Source: Massilia varians (GTDB lineage Bacteria > Pseudomonadota > Gammaproteobacteria > Burkholderiales > Burkholderiaceae_D). Taken from it: a stretch of DNA of 64,000 bases. Below the pieces are notes generated by a model. It had not been told where the DNA came from and did no database searches. It was given only the letters and a program-made list of their open reading frames with translations. The stretch spans positions 3,163,001 through 3,227,000 of the forward strand of contig NZ_AP026966.1 in assembly GCF_027923905.1 (NCBI RefSeq). The letters are read 5' to 3'. The stretch's first letter is position 1; every line of letters starts with the position of its first letter. Of the stretch, positions 1 through 8,724 are shown piece after piece. Made by a program: the position numbers and the translations under genes.

Positions 1-427
1 GCAGCAGGATCGCCCCCGCCCCCGCCATGATGCCGGCGCCGGTCATCAGGCTCGCTTCCCAGTTGCCGGCGCCGGCCGCCTTGGCCGCGGCAATCGACGG
101 GATCACGAGCGAAAACGCGGTCGCGCCGAGCATCACGCCGGCGCCGAAACCGAGGAAGCAGTCGTAGCTGCGTTTCGAGAAATTCTGGGCGAACAGGACC
201 GGCAAGGTGCCCAGCGCGGTGGCTGCCGCGGCGGTGCCGCCGCCCAGCAAGGCCAGGCGCATCTTGGGATTGGCGTTCATGAGCTGCTCGGCCAGGCTGC
301 CGAGCAGGAGGATGCAGCCGACACTGCAGATCAGGAAACCGACGACGCGGCGCAAGGTCAGCGCGCGCAGCAGGGCCCGCAGGGCGACCAGCCGGTTTTC
401 ATGCGCTTTGTCAGCATTCGTATCCAT
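1..427 (-). CDS. ZIP-family metal transporter, partial (C-terminal end outside window)
   Basis: The first 142 codons of a membrane protein run off the left edge. After a basic N-terminus come three clearly hydrophobic stretches. The piece around residues 88-105 (FLGFGAGVMLGATAFSL) resembles the glycine-rich helix of ZIP-family divalent metal transporters of the GufA/ZupT type, which import Zn, Mn or Fe across the inner membrane. The start is the ATG at 425-427, preceded by an AAGG ribosome site. It lies 55 bp downstream of the manganese catalase on the same strand, so the two may be co-transcribed. The metal specificity cannot be read from this fragment, and the catalytic histidine helices lie outside the window. 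Confidence 0.75.
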   Translation of the reverse strand, partial: MDTNADKAHENRLVALRALLRALTLRRVVGFLICSVGCILLLGSLAEQLMNANPKMRLALLGGGTAAAATALGTLPVLFAQNFSKRSYDCFLGFGAGVMLGATAFSLVIPSIAAAKAAGAGNWEASLMTGAGIMAGAGAILL

Positions 428-446
428 GCAAACCTTAAGGAAATGC

Positions 447-474
447 CGCGCGGCCGGCTTGAAGGGGCCGCGCG
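447..474 (-). other. intercistronic hairpin between Mn catalase and ZIP transporter
   Basis: A perfect 9-bp GC stem (CGCGCGGCC at 447-455 with GGCCGCGCG at 466-474) has a 10-nt loop. It has no T-tract, so it is more likely a 3' stability or attenuation hairpin for the catalase message than a full terminator. Confidence 0.45.
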
Positions 475-482
475 ACGCATGC

Positions 483-1505
483 TTACTTCTTCATTGCCTT
501 CATGCCCTTGGCGGTGCCCTTGTCCTGGAGCTTGCCCATGCCGGTATCGTCCAGCTGGCCGCCTTTCGAGGCGACCTGGGCGCTGCCCATGGCGCTGCCG
601 GATTGTCCGGCCATCGTACCACCGCCGGCCGACTGCATGCTCATACCGAGTTCGGCGCCGGTGCGCGGCGAGGACATCGGATCGGACATGGTGCGCATCG
701 CCATCTGCTTGAGGATGTCGATGTCGCCGCTCGGCAGGGCCACTTCGGCTTCGCCCGAGCCGCCGTCCACCGCCATCTGCTTCTCGCGGTCGGTGACGAA
801 GTCCCAGTCGGCGCCCTGGTTCCAGGGACCGCGCATCTCGCCCGGACCCTGCGACATGTTGTAGTACACGCTGGCGAAACGCGGGTCGGCCGGCATTTTA
901 CCCACCGGGAAGTTCGGCTCGATGGCGTACAGCGCCTTCTCGAAGGACTTCTGGTGCGCCACTTCACGCGTCATCAGGAAGCCCAGCGCCTCCTTCACGC
1001 CCGGGTCGTCGGTCAGGGCGATCAGGCGCTCGTAGACGATCTTGGCGCGCGCCTCGGCCGCGATGTTCGAGCGCAGGTCGGCGGTCGGTTCGGTGATCGA
1101 GTCGATGTAGGCCGCGGTCCATGGCACGCCGGCCGAGTTGACCAGCGGGGTGCCGGCGCCGTACAGCACCTGGGTGATGTGGCTGTCGTTGCCCGGGCCG
1201 GTAATCGCCTTGTACATGTCGGCTTCGCTGTCGACGGCTTCCGCCAGGCGGCCCTTGGCGCCCTTGTTCAGCATGGCGACGATGTGGCCGATCACCTCGA
1301 GGTGGCTGAGCTCCTCGGTGGCGATGTCGAACAGCATGTCCTTGCGGCCTGGATCGTCTTCCGATACGGCCTGGGTGAAGTAGCGCATGGCCGCGGCGAG
1401 TTCGCCTTGCGGGCCGCCGAACTGTTCCAGCATCAGGTTGGCCAGAGCCGGGTTGGGTTCGCTGACGCGGACCGTGTACTGCAGGCGTTTATTGTGTGCA
1501 AACAT
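483..1505 (-). CDS. manganese catalase
   Basis: 340-residue di-manganese (non-haem) catalase that converts hydrogen peroxide to water and oxygen in the cytosol. The expected metal ligands of the family are visible: E35, the ExxH pair E65/H68, E151, and E181/H184 in the motif REVAHQKSF. About 45 C-terminal residues form a Gly/Met/Lys-rich, probably disordered tail ending in KGMKAMKK. The start is the ATG at 1503-1505 with a strong GGGAGGAA ribosome site. A longer reading frame upstream lacks one. A ZIP metal transporter follows on the same strand and a hemerythrin-domain protein lies divergently upstream, a context consistent with peroxide or metal stress. Family assignment is firm; regulation is not visible. 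Confidence 0.93.
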   Translation of the reverse strand: MFAHNKRLQYTVRVSEPNPALANLMLEQFGGPQGELAAAMRYFTQAVSEDDPGRKDMLFDIATEELSHLEVIGHIVAMLNKGAKGRLAEAVDSEADMYKAITGPGNDSHITQVLYGAGTPLVNSAGVPWTAAYIDSITEPTADLRSNIAAEARAKIVYERLIALTDDPGVKEALGFLMTREVAHQKSFEKALYAIEPNFPVGKMPADPRFASVYYNMSQGPGEMRGPWNQGADWDFVTDREKQMAVDGGSGEAEVALPSGDIDILKQMAMRTMSDPMSSPRTGAELGMSMQSAGGGTMAGQSGSAMGSAQVASKGGQLDDTGMGKLQDKGTAKGMKAMKK

Positions 1506-1857
1506 GGACAATTCCTCCCGTTGTGAGTCATTGGACGCCGGGGCGACGCCATTCCTTGGCTGCCTGCCGTGGCCGGCAACCGCATGTCTCATGTTGGCAG
1601 TTTGACCCTGCAGTGAGGATCAGGTGTTCGCGCGTGCCCTTGTAGGAATAGAGCGACAATTAATGAACTTGATGGAAATGTTGAAATTGATAAATAAGAG
1701 TATTTATCGGGCTGCTTTTGCCGGCGCTGACAGGATGCGGGCGGGCACGCGCGCTGGCCTGCGCTGCCGACCGACAGGTGCGCGGCGCGTACTCCTACAG
1801 TAAAGACGAGTGGCGCGGCACTACCATGTTGAATAACTGACCATAAAGGGGGTAACG
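1506..1857. other. 352-bp intergenic region between divergent genes
   Basis: The region between the divergent Mn catalase and hemerythrin-domain gene is AT-richer around 1655-1700. A weak sigma70-like candidate on the plus strand is TTGATG (1669-1674), 16 bp, TAAATA (1691-1696). I see no convincing operator or small gene. Confidence 0.4.
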
Positions 1858-2454
1858 ATGTTTAACCTGAATAAGCTGAGCCCGACGATTACCAACATGA
1901 TCCGCTTCGACCATTCGCACGTGATGGTCACCTTCCACCAGTACGAGAAGGACAAACCGGCGCGCGTCAAAAAGGCCCTGGCCGATACGATCTGCGACGC
2001 CCTCGAGATCCACGCAACCCTCGAGGAAGAGATCTTCTATCCGGTGATGCGCCAGCGCGACTCGGGCGAGCCCTTCATGCACAAGGCCGAACCCGAACAC
2101 ATGGAAATGCGCCGCCTGATCGCCGAACTGCGCCGCACCAGCGGCTCCGACCCGCGCCACGACAAGCTGGTGATGGAACTGATGCGCGACGTGATGCACC
2201 ACGTGGCCGACGAGGAAACCACCCTGCTGCCGCATGCCGAGGCCAAGCTGAGCCGCGAGGCCCTGTCCGAGCTGGGCGCCCAGATGACCCGCCGCCGCAT
2301 GCAGCTGGTGGGGCCGAAGGCCGGCAAGCTGGCCAAGGAGCACGCGGTCGGCTTCGGCGGCAGCGGCGCCGCCCTGGTGGTGGGCCTGGCCAGCGCGCTG
2401 TTTGCCGTCAAGGCCTTCGGACCGAAGAAGACCTGGAAGTCGAATCCGGCCTGA
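1858..2454 (+). CDS. hemerythrin HHE-domain protein
   Basis: 198-residue protein. Residues 15-150 form a hemerythrin-like four-helix bundle with the expected His/Glu pattern: FDHSH near residue 18, IHATLEEEIFYP, then HMEMRRL and MHHVADEETTLLP. Such domains bind a di-iron (O2, NO or stress-sensing) centre. The C-terminus (about 165-190) is a glycine/alanine-rich hydrophobic segment that could anchor it to the membrane, followed by a basic end. A good ribosome site (AAAGGGGG) precedes the ATG. Its divergent neighbour is a Mn catalase, so an oxidative or nitrosative stress role is plausible but inferred. Confidence 0.88.
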   Translation: MFNLNKLSPTITNMIRFDHSHVMVTFHQYEKDKPARVKKALADTICDALEIHATLEEEIFYPVMRQRDSGEPFMHKAEPEHMEMRRLIAELRRTSGSDPRHDKLVMELMRDVMHHVADEETTLLPHAEAKLSREALSELGAQMTRRRMQLVGPKAGKLAKEHAVGFGGSGAALVVGLASALFAVKAFGPKKTWKSNPA

Positions 2455-2473
2455 CCGATCGGGCGCTACCCGC

Positions 2474-2500
2474 GACCGGCAGCCAGGCCGGTCTTTTTTT
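2474..2500 (+). terminator. Rho-independent terminator after hemerythrin-domain gene
   Basis: Perfect 7-bp stem GACCGGC / GCCGGTC (2474-2480 and 2487-2493), 6-nt loop, then a run of eight T (2493-2500). It reads in the plus direction only. Confidence 0.9.
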
Positions 2501-2535
2501 GCAGCCGGCGCCAGTGCGAAGCATGTTCGGCTTGC

Positions 2536-3273
2536 TCAGCCGAGCCAGCGCATCACCGCCGGCACCAGCCCAGGGGCGACCAAGGCCGTCAGCGCCCCGT
2601 TCAGTCCCATCGCCAGCCCGGCAAAGGCGCCCATCTCGGCGCTGGATTGGAACGCCCTGGCGGTGCCGATGCCGTGCGAGGCCAGGCCGAGGGCGAAGCC
2701 GCGCGCGGCGGGCGAGGCAATGCGCAGGCGGTCGAACAGCCAGGGCCCGGTGATCGCCCCGAGGATGCCGGTGCCGATCACCAGCGCCGCCGTCAGCGCC
2801 GGAATCCCGCCCAGGCGCTCCGACACCGCCATCGCGATCGGCGAGGTGGCCGATTTCGGGCCCAGGGTGGCGGCCAGCTCGGGACTGGCGCCCAGCAGCA
2901 GCGCGATCGCCACGCTGGAGACGATCGCGGTCACCGATCCGAGCACCAGGGCGAACGCCAGCGGCACAAAGGCGCGGCGCAGGCGCGGCAGCTGGCGCAC
3001 CAGCGGCAGCGCCAGGGCCACGGTGGCGGGACCGAGCAGGAAGTGGACGAACTGGGCGCCGGCGAAGTAGCGCTGGTAGGACATGCCGGACAGCCACAGC
3101 ACCAGCACCACCAGGGCGATCGAGATCGCCACCGGATTGGCCAGCGGGGCGCCCTTGAAGAAGGCGGTGATCCGGTGGGCGAGCAGGTAGGCGCACAGGG
3201 TCATGGTCAGGCCCAGCAGGGGCGAAGCCGACAGGTAGACCCAGAACTGGGAGAAATCGCTCAGCTCAGGCAT
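2536..3273 (-). CDS. lrgB: LrgB-family membrane protein
   Basis: 245-residue, highly hydrophobic integral membrane protein of the LrgB/CidB family. These work with LrgA/CidA as a holin-antiholin-like or metabolite (pyruvate) transport pair. Family hallmarks are the long central stretch LGPKSATSPIAMAVSE and the C-terminal ASHGIGTARAFQ. About seven membrane segments can be seen. It overlaps the upstream lrgA by 8 bp, indicating translational coupling. Function in this organism (murein hydrolase control or pyruvate uptake) cannot be decided from sequence. Confidence 0.92.
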   Translation of the reverse strand: MPELSDFSQFWVYLSASPLLGLTMTLCAYLLAHRITAFFKGAPLANPVAISIALVVLVLWLSGMSYQRYFAGAQFVHFLLGPATVALALPLVRQLPRLRRAFVPLAFALVLGSVTAIVSSVAIALLLGASPELAATLGPKSATSPIAMAVSERLGGIPALTAALVIGTGILGAITGPWLFDRLRIASPAARGFALGLASHGIGTARAFQSSAEMGAFAGLAMGLNGALTALVAPGLVPAVMRWLG

Positions 3274-3613
3274 CGCCGCCCTTCTTGCCGAGGCCGCGCA
3301 GCAGCAGGCCGGTGACGGCCAGGGTCAGCGCGGTGCTGGCGACCAGCGCGGCGAGGATGGCGAACCAGTGGCCGCTGCCGCTGGCGGCGGTGGCATAGAC
3401 GCCGACGCCGGCCGGGACGAACAGCAGGGACAGGTGCGACAGCAGGGTATTGGCGGCGTCCTCGATGCGCTTTTCCAGCGCCGGCCAGGCGAGCAAGGCG
3501 GCCATCAGGAGCAGCATGCCGGCCACCGGGCCGGGAAGCGGAAGTTTCAGCAGGAAGACGATGCCTTCGCCGAGGCACTGGAACAGCAGGAGGATGGTGA
3601 AGGCGGCGAGCAT
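3266..3613 (-). CDS. lrgA: CidA/LrgA-family holin-like protein
   Basis: 115-residue small membrane protein with four predicted helices, including the family motif LPLPGPVAGMLLL near residues 23-35. It is the upstream partner of lrgB, with which it overlaps by 8 bp. Both form a two-gene operon downstream of hppD on the same strand. A strong terminator-like hairpin separates it from hppD, so independent transcription is likely, although no obvious promoter is seen in the short gap. Confidence 0.88.
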   Translation of the reverse strand: MLAAFTILLLFQCLGEGIVFLLKLPLPGPVAGMLLLMAALLAWPALEKRIEDAANTLLSHLSLLFVPAGVGVYATAASGSGHWFAILAALVASTALTLAVTGLLLRGLGKKGGDA

Positions 3614-3648
3614 GAGGCTTCTAGACGAGGCAAAGCGCTCAGGATAGC

Positions 3649-3678
3649 AAAACGGGGCGGACGGCGTGCGCCGCCCCG
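3649..3678 (-). terminator. probable terminator after hppD
   Basis: Read on the minus strand, an 8-bp GC-only stem (arms 3671-3678 and 3653-3660) is followed directly by TTTT (complement of 3649-3652). It lies 15 bp past the hppD stop. Confidence 0.6.
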
Positions 3679-3693
3679 CCCCGCTTACGGAAC

Positions 3694-4782
3694 TCAGGCC
3701 GGTGCGGTGGCGCCGGCGATCGCGCCGCGGCGCAGCTGGTCGCGCTCGATCGATTCGAACAGTGCCTTGAAGTTGCCTTCGCCGAAGCCGTCGTCGCCCT
3801 TACGCTGGATGAACTCGAAGAACACCGGGCCGAGCTGGGTTTCCGAAAAAATCTGCAGCAGCAGGCGCGCATTGCCGTCCTTGACCGCGCCGTCCAGCAG
3901 CAGGCCGCGGGCCTTCAGCTCTTCCGGATTCTCGCCGTGACCCGGCACCCGGCCGTCCAGCATTTCGTAATAGGTGTCGGGCGGCGCCTTCATCAGCGGC
4001 ACGCCGGCTTCGCGCAGGCTGTCCACGGTCTTGATCAGGTCATCGGTGAGCAGCGCGATGTGCTGGATGCCTTCGCCGTTGAACTGCATCAGGAATTCCT
4101 CGATCTGGCCGCCGCCGGCCTTGCCCTCTTCGTTCAGCGGGATGCGGATCATGCCGTCCGGCGCGGTCATGGCTTTCGAGGTCAGGCCGGTGTACTCGCC
4201 CTTGATGTCGAAATAGCGGATCTCGCGGAAGTTGAACAGCTTCTCGTAGAAACCGGCCCAGAAGGCCATGCGGCCGCGGTAGACGTTGTGGGTCAGGTGG
4301 TCGATGATCTTCAAGCCGTGGCCGACCGGGTTGCGCTCGACGCCCTCGATGAATTCGAAGTCGATGTCATAGATCGACTTGCCGTCCTCGAAGCGGTCGA
4401 TCAGGTACAGCGGCGCGCCGCCGATGCCCTTGATGGCCGGCAGGCGCAGCTCCATCGGCCCGGTCGGGATCTCGACCGCCTGGGCGCCCAGTTCGAGCGC
4501 GCGCGCATAGGCCTTGTGCGCATCCTTGACGCGGAAGGCCATGCCGCAGGCCGAGGGTCCGTGTTCGGCGGCGAAGTAGGCGGCGTAGCTCTTGGGCTCG
4601 TTGTTGATGATGAAGTTGATGCCGCCCTGGCGGTACAAGGCCACCTGCTTCGAGCGGTGCACCGCCACCTTGGTGAAGCCCAGCTTCTCGAACACTTCTT
4701 CCAGCACGCCCGGCGTCGGCGACGCGAACTCGACGAACTCGAAGCCCATCAGCCCCATGGGGTTCTCAAACAGGTCTGCCAT
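3694..4782 (-). CDS. hppD: 4-hydroxyphenylpyruvate dioxygenase
   Basis: 362-residue Fe(II) dioxygenase that converts 4-hydroxyphenylpyruvate to homogentisate in tyrosine catabolism. The 2-His-1-Glu iron triad is in place: H162 (IIDHLTHN), H241 ([10 protein letters not shown]) and E323 ([12 protein letters not shown]). The C-terminal helix motif [18 protein letters not shown] is also typical. The start is the ATG at 4780-4782, behind an AGGAAGAG ribosome site; an in-frame ATG 17 codons upstream lacks one. It sits 73 bp downstream of the LysR regulator gene on the same strand. The next enzyme of the pathway, hmgA, lies on the opposite side of that regulator. Confidence 0.96.
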   Translation of the reverse strand: MADLFENPMGLMGFEFVEFASPTPGVLEEVFEKLGFTKVAVHRSKQVALYRQGGINFIINNEPKSYAAYFAAEHGPSACGMAFRVKDAHKAYARALELGAQAVEIPTGPMELRLPAIKGIGGAPLYLIDRFEDGKSIYDIDFEFIEGVERNPVGHGLKIIDHLTHNVYRGRMAFWAGFYEKLFNFREIRYFDIKGEYTGLTSKAMTAPDGMIRIPLNEEGKAGGGQIEEFLMQFNGEGIQHIALLTDDLIKTVDSLREAGVPLMKAPPDTYYEMLDGRVPGHGENPEELKARGLLLDGAVKDGNARLLLQIFSETQLGPVFFEFIQRKGDDGFGEGNFKALFESIERDQLRRGAIAGATAPA

Positions 4783-4855
4783 TTCTTCTCTTCCTTGTGT
4801 CTCGTTGGTCAGGTGGGCCATGTGTCTCGGCATGGCCGCTCAATCAAACTAGGTC

Positions 4856-5761
4856 CTACTCTGCAAATACTTCCGCCAGTAACCCGCGCAGCCACTGGTT
4901 GCCCGGATCCTGGTTGTAGCGCCGGTGCCAGAACACATTGGTCTGCAGCGCGGGCAGTTCCAAAGGCGGCACGATCCATTCCAGGCCGAAGGGGACCGCC
5001 GCCCGCTCGGCCAGCTTCTGCGGCACCGTGACCACCAGGTCCGACGTTGCCGCCATATACGGCACCGCCGTGAAGTGCGGCACCCGGAACCGCACCGCGG
5101 GGCCGATGCCGGCGCGCGCCAGCAGCGCATTGATCCGGTCGTACGGGCTCTCGTTCGCATCGACCAGCATGTGCTCCGCCTTCACGAAGCGCGCCAGCGT
5201 CACCTCTCCCTTCCCCAGCGGATGGCCCTTGCGGAACATCGTCACGTAGGGCTGGCGGAACAGCTGGCGTTGGTACAGCGCTTCCGAGATATCCTCGAAC
5301 GGCCCGACCGCCAGGTCCACCCGTCCGCCTTCCATCTCCTCCTTCAGCGACAGGCTGCCTGCGCGCACCGAACTGATCTCGACGAGCGGCGCCAGCAGCT
5401 TGCAGCGCTCGATCAGCGTCGGCATGAAATAAATCTCGCCCACGTCCGTCATCGCCAGCACGAAGCGCCGGCTGCTGGTGGCCGGATCGAAGCGGCTGCG
5501 CTGGTTCAGCGCCAGGGCCACCTGGGCCATCGCCACGCCGATCGGCTCGGCCATCTGCGCCGCCAGCGGCGTCGGCTGCATGCCCGAGGCGGTGCGCACG
5601 AACAGTTCGTCGCCGAAGGCGCGGCGCAGCCGCGCCAGCGCATTGCTGACCGCCGACTGGCTCAGCCCCAGCCTGCGCGCGGCCGAGGAAATCTGGCGCT
5701 CCCGGTAGACTTCCTGGAAAACCGAGAGCAGGTTCAGGTCGATGTCGTGCGGTTCGATCAT
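4856..5761 (-). CDS. LysR-family transcriptional regulator of the homogentisate genes
   Basis: 301 residues with an N-terminal winged helix-turn-helix (about 7-65, with SSAARRLGLSQSAVSNALARL) and a substrate-binding effector domain (about 90-295), the normal LysR length. It is transcribed away from hmgA and towards hppD. The shared upstream region carries a 7-7 dyad with an 11-bp centre, typical of LysR boxes. I infer that it controls hmgA and probably hppD in response to a tyrosine-pathway intermediate. No direct evidence for the effector is available. Confidence 0.9.
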   Translation of the reverse strand: MIEPHDIDLNLLSVFQEVYRERQISSAARRLGLSQSAVSNALARLRRAFGDELFVRTASGMQPTPLAAQMAEPIGVAMAQVALALNQRSRFDPATSSRRFVLAMTDVGEIYFMPTLIERCKLLAPLVEISSVRAGSLSLKEEMEGGRVDLAVGPFEDISEALYQRQLFRQPYVTMFRKGHPLGKGEVTLARFVKAEHMLVDANESPYDRINALLARAGIGPAVRFRVPHFTAVPYMAATSDLVVTVPQKLAERAAVPFGLEWIVPPLELPALQTNVFWHRRYNQDPGNQWLRGLLAEVFAE

Positions 5762-5826
5762 GGCGCTTTCTGCCTGGGCTGCATTGTGGGCGCGGCCGCA
5801 GCGCGCGACCAGTAGTATTTAGATGG

Positions 5827-5851
5827 TGAATAGTCTACATTTTTCTATTCA
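5827..5851. promoter_or_regulatory. LysR-type operator (T-N11-A box)
   Basis: Perfect inverted repeat TGAATAG (5827-5833) and CTATTCA (5845-5851), separated by exactly 11 bp. It is in the middle of the divergent gap between the LysR gene (start 5761) and hmgA. This matches the classical LysR box geometry. Confidence 0.7.
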
Positions 5852-5911
5852 TCTCGTAAAACATGCGGGATTCTTCTAGAGTAGCGGCATCCAACCACCA
5901 TGAGAGTGAGC

Positions 5912-7222
5912 ATGAGCCAGTCCACCGCAGACATGAGCGCATACATGAGCGGATTCGGCAACGAGTTCGCCACCGAGGCCCTGCCCGGCGCCCTGCCGCA
6001 GCACCGCAATTCGCCGCAGCGCGTGGCCTATGGCCTGTATGCCGAACAGATCTCCGGCACCGCCTTCACCGCCCCGCGCAAGCACAACCGCCGCTCCTGG
6101 CTATACCGGATCCGCCCCGCCGCCGTGCACGGCAGCTTCACGCCGATCGACGCCGGCCGCATCGTGTCGCGCTTCGACACCCCGGCGCCGCCCAACCAGC
6201 TGCGCTGGAGCCCGCTGCCGATGCCCGACGCGCCGACCGATTTCCTGGAGGGCTGGGTCACCATGGCCGGCAACGGCTCGCCAGAAAGCATGAGCGGCTG
6301 CGCGATCCACCTGTACGCCGCCAACCGCGACATGGTAGGACGCTACTTCTACAGCGCCGACGGCGAACTGCTGGTGGTGCCGCAAGCCGGGCGCCTCGCG
6401 ATCGCCACCGAGCTCGGACTGCTGGAAGTTGAACCGCAGGAGATCGCCGTGATTCCGCGCGGAGTGCGCTTCCAGGTGAGCCTGCCGGACGGACAGGCGA
6501 GCGGCTACATCTGCGAGAACTTCGGCGCCCTCCTGCAGCTGCCCGACATGGGCCCGATCGGCTCGAACGGCCTGGCCAATCCGCGCGACTTCCTCACGCC
6601 TTGCGCGCGCTACGAGGACCTGGAAGGCGACTTCGAGCTGGTGGCGAAGTTCTGCGGCGGCCTGTGGCGCGCCTCGATCGGCCACTCGCCGCTGGACGTG
6701 GTCGCCTGGCACGGCAACTACGCTCCTTACAAGTACGACCTGCGCCACTTCAACACCATCGGCTCGATCAGCTACGACCATCCGGACCCGTCGATCTTCC
6801 TGGTGCTGCAGTCGCCCAGCGACACGCCCGGTGTCGACACGCTCGATTTCGTCATCTTCCCGCCGCGCTGGCTGGTCGGCGAAGACACCTTCCGTCCGCC
6901 CTGGTTCCACCGCAACGTGGCCAGCGAATTCATGGGCCTGATCCACGGCGCCTACGACGCCAAGGCCGAAGGTTTCGTCCCGGGCGGCACCAGCCTGCAC
7001 AACTGCATGAGCGGGCACGGGCCGGACGCCGCCACGTTCGAGAAGGCCAGCAGCGCGAACACCGCCGCGCCGCACAAGGTGGCGGACACCATGGCCTTCA
7101 TGTTCGAGACCCGCCACGTGCTGGTGCCGACTGCGCATGCCCTGTCCTCGCCGCAGCAGCAAGCCGACTACCAGCAGTGCTGGGCCGGGATCGGCAAGCA
7201 TTTCCGCCCCTCGGGGCAATGA
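5912..7222 (+). CDS. hmgA: homogentisate 1,2-dioxygenase
   Basis: 436 residues, normal length for the ring-cleaving enzyme that turns homogentisate into maleylacetoacetate. The iron ligands expected from the human enzyme (H335, E341, H371) appear as H333, E339 and H369 in [14 protein letters not shown] and SGHGPD. The N-terminus [19 protein letters not shown] is a family signature. I chose the ATG at 5912, which has a GAGAGTGAG purine stretch upstream, over the in-frame ATG at 5900, which lacks a ribosome site. It is divergent from its likely LysR regulator. The usual partners fumarylacetoacetase and maleylacetoacetate isomerase do not follow. Confidence 0.96.
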   Translation: MSQSTADMSAYMSGFGNEFATEALPGALPQHRNSPQRVAYGLYAEQISGTAFTAPRKHNRRSWLYRIRPAAVHGSFTPIDAGRIVSRFDTPAPPNQLRWSPLPMPDAPTDFLEGWVTMAGNGSPESMSGCAIHLYAANRDMVGRYFYSADGELLVVPQAGRLAIATELGLLEVEPQEIAVIPRGVRFQVSLPDGQASGYICENFGALLQLPDMGPIGSNGLANPRDFLTPCARYEDLEGDFELVAKFCGGLWRASIGHSPLDVVAWHGNYAPYKYDLRHFNTIGSISYDHPDPSIFLVLQSPSDTPGVDTLDFVIFPPRWLVGEDTFRPPWFHRNVASEFMGLIHGAYDAKAEGFVPGGTSLHNCMSGHGPDAATFEKASSANTAAPHKVADTMAFMFETRHVLVPTAHALSSPQQQADYQQCWAGIGKHFRPSGQ

Positions 7223-7338
7223 TGACAGCCTGACAATTCGTGTGGCGCAAACCCCTGCCGGCATGCGATGATGTGGCATACGCCATGTTCGCGCGTGACC
7301 GGTCGCGGCCCGGATAGTCCGACGGAGGCCCCGCGCCA

Positions 7339-8667
7339 GTGTTGACCGACATATTGATCATCTCCTTCCTCATTCTGATGAATGGAGTGTTCGCCATGAG
7401 CGAGTTGGCACTAGTCTCGGCCAAGCGCATGCGCCTCGAGCGGCGCGCCGAAGAAGGAAGCCGCGGGGCGCGCGCCGCCCTCAACCTGGCCGACGACCCC
7501 AGTCACTTCCTCTCGACCGTGCAGGTCGGGATCACCCTGATCGGCATTTTCAACGGCGCCTTCGGCGAGGCCTCCCTGGTCAGCCACCTGACGCCCGAAC
7601 TGGCCACCCTCCCCGTCATCGGACCCTATGCGCGCGAAGCGGCGCTCGCCGTGGTCGTGATCGCGATCACGGTGGCCTCGATCATCTTCGGCGAACTGGT
7701 TCCGAAGCGCATCGCGATGGCCTTCCCGGAATTGGTAGCCACCCTGATCTCGCAGCCGCTGCGCATGCTGTCGGTGCTGATGGCGCCGTTCGTGAAGTTC
7801 CTGTCCCTCACCACCAACGCCATCGTGCGCGTGCTCGGCATCCGCGAAGCCAAGGAAGAGCCGCCGACCGAGGAAGACATCATCGGCTCGATCAAGGAAG
7901 GCGCCGACACCGGCGTGTTCGAGAAGACCGAATACGACATCGTGCAGCGCGCCCTGCGCCTGGACGACCAGCACCTCAAGTCCCTGATGACGCCGCGCGT
8001 CGACCTGGTGATCCTCGACCTCGAGGACGAGCGTCAGAAGAACCTGGAGGCGATCGCGACCAATCCCTACAGCCGCTACCCGGTCTGCCGCGGCGACCGC
8101 TCGCACATCCTGGGCTACGTGATGGCGCGCGACCTGTTCGCGCAGGCCGTGCGCACCGGCTCGCTCGACGGGGTCGACCTCGACGGCGCGGTGCAGGAAC
8201 TGCTGTACGTGCCCGAGACCGTGAGCGCCATGGCCCTGCTCGAGATGTTCAAGAAGAACCGCGCCGAGCTGGCCCTGATCGTCGACGAGTACGGCGACAT
8301 CCAGGGCATGGTCACGCTCAGCGACGTGATGAGCGCCCTGGTGGGCGACGTCAGCGTGGCCGGCGAGGAACACGACGCCGACGCCGTGCGCCGCCCGGAC
8401 GGCAGCTGGCTGCTCGACGGCGGGGTCTCGCTCGACCGCTTCCGCGACGTGCTGGAAACCGCCTGCGAGTTTCCCGGCGAGGACGAAGGAGCCTATCACA
8501 CCCTGGCCGGCTTCCTGCTGTACCAGCTCGGCTACATCCCCAAGCCGGCCGAGATCGTCGACTGGGAGGGCTTGCGCTTCGAAGTCATGGACATGGACGG
8601 CAACCGCATCGACCGCATCATGGTCTCGCGCTACGTGCCGGTGGAGCCCGAGCCCGAGCGGGATTAA
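7339..8667 (+). CDS. hemolysin/CorC-family CBS-domain membrane protein
   Basis: 442 residues in the order CNNM/DUF21 membrane domain (about 1-195, four hydrophobic segments, MNGVFAMSELALVSAKRMRL), paired CBS domains (about 210-340, MTPRVDLVILD and YGDIQGMVTLSDVM), and a C-terminal CorC/HlyC transporter-associated domain (about 355-435). Family members affect Mg/Co efflux and membrane integrity. The hemolysin name is historical. The start is GTG at 7339 behind GGAGG. It stands alone, 116 bp after hmgA. Confidence 0.92.
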   Translation: MLTDILIISFLILMNGVFAMSELALVSAKRMRLERRAEEGSRGARAALNLADDPSHFLSTVQVGITLIGIFNGAFGEASLVSHLTPELATLPVIGPYAREAALAVVVIAITVASIIFGELVPKRIAMAFPELVATLISQPLRMLSVLMAPFVKFLSLTTNAIVRVLGIREAKEEPPTEEDIIGSIKEGADTGVFEKTEYDIVQRALRLDDQHLKSLMTPRVDLVILDLEDERQKNLEAIATNPYSRYPVCRGDRSHILGYVMARDLFAQAVRTGSLDGVDLDGAVQELLYVPETVSAMALLEMFKKNRAELALIVDEYGDIQGMVTLSDVMSALVGDVSVAGEEHDADAVRRPDGSWLLDGGVSLDRFRDVLETACEFPGEDEGAYHTLAGFLLYQLGYIPKPAEIVDWEGLRFEVMDMDGNRIDRIMVSRYVPVEPEPERD

Positions 8668-8724
8668 TCTTCTGTTAAGCCTGTTACGGTATCGTCGCGC
8701 TATCTCAACCAGGAAACGCGCGCA

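Noticed and set aside
207..1526. Plus-strand frame of 439 codons across the Mn catalase
   Set aside because: Antisense to a catalase with all metal ligands; composition is typical of a shadow frame.
5900..5911. First ATG of hmgA
   Set aside because: No ribosome site upstream, while the ATG at 5912 has a purine stretch and gives the usual N-terminus length.
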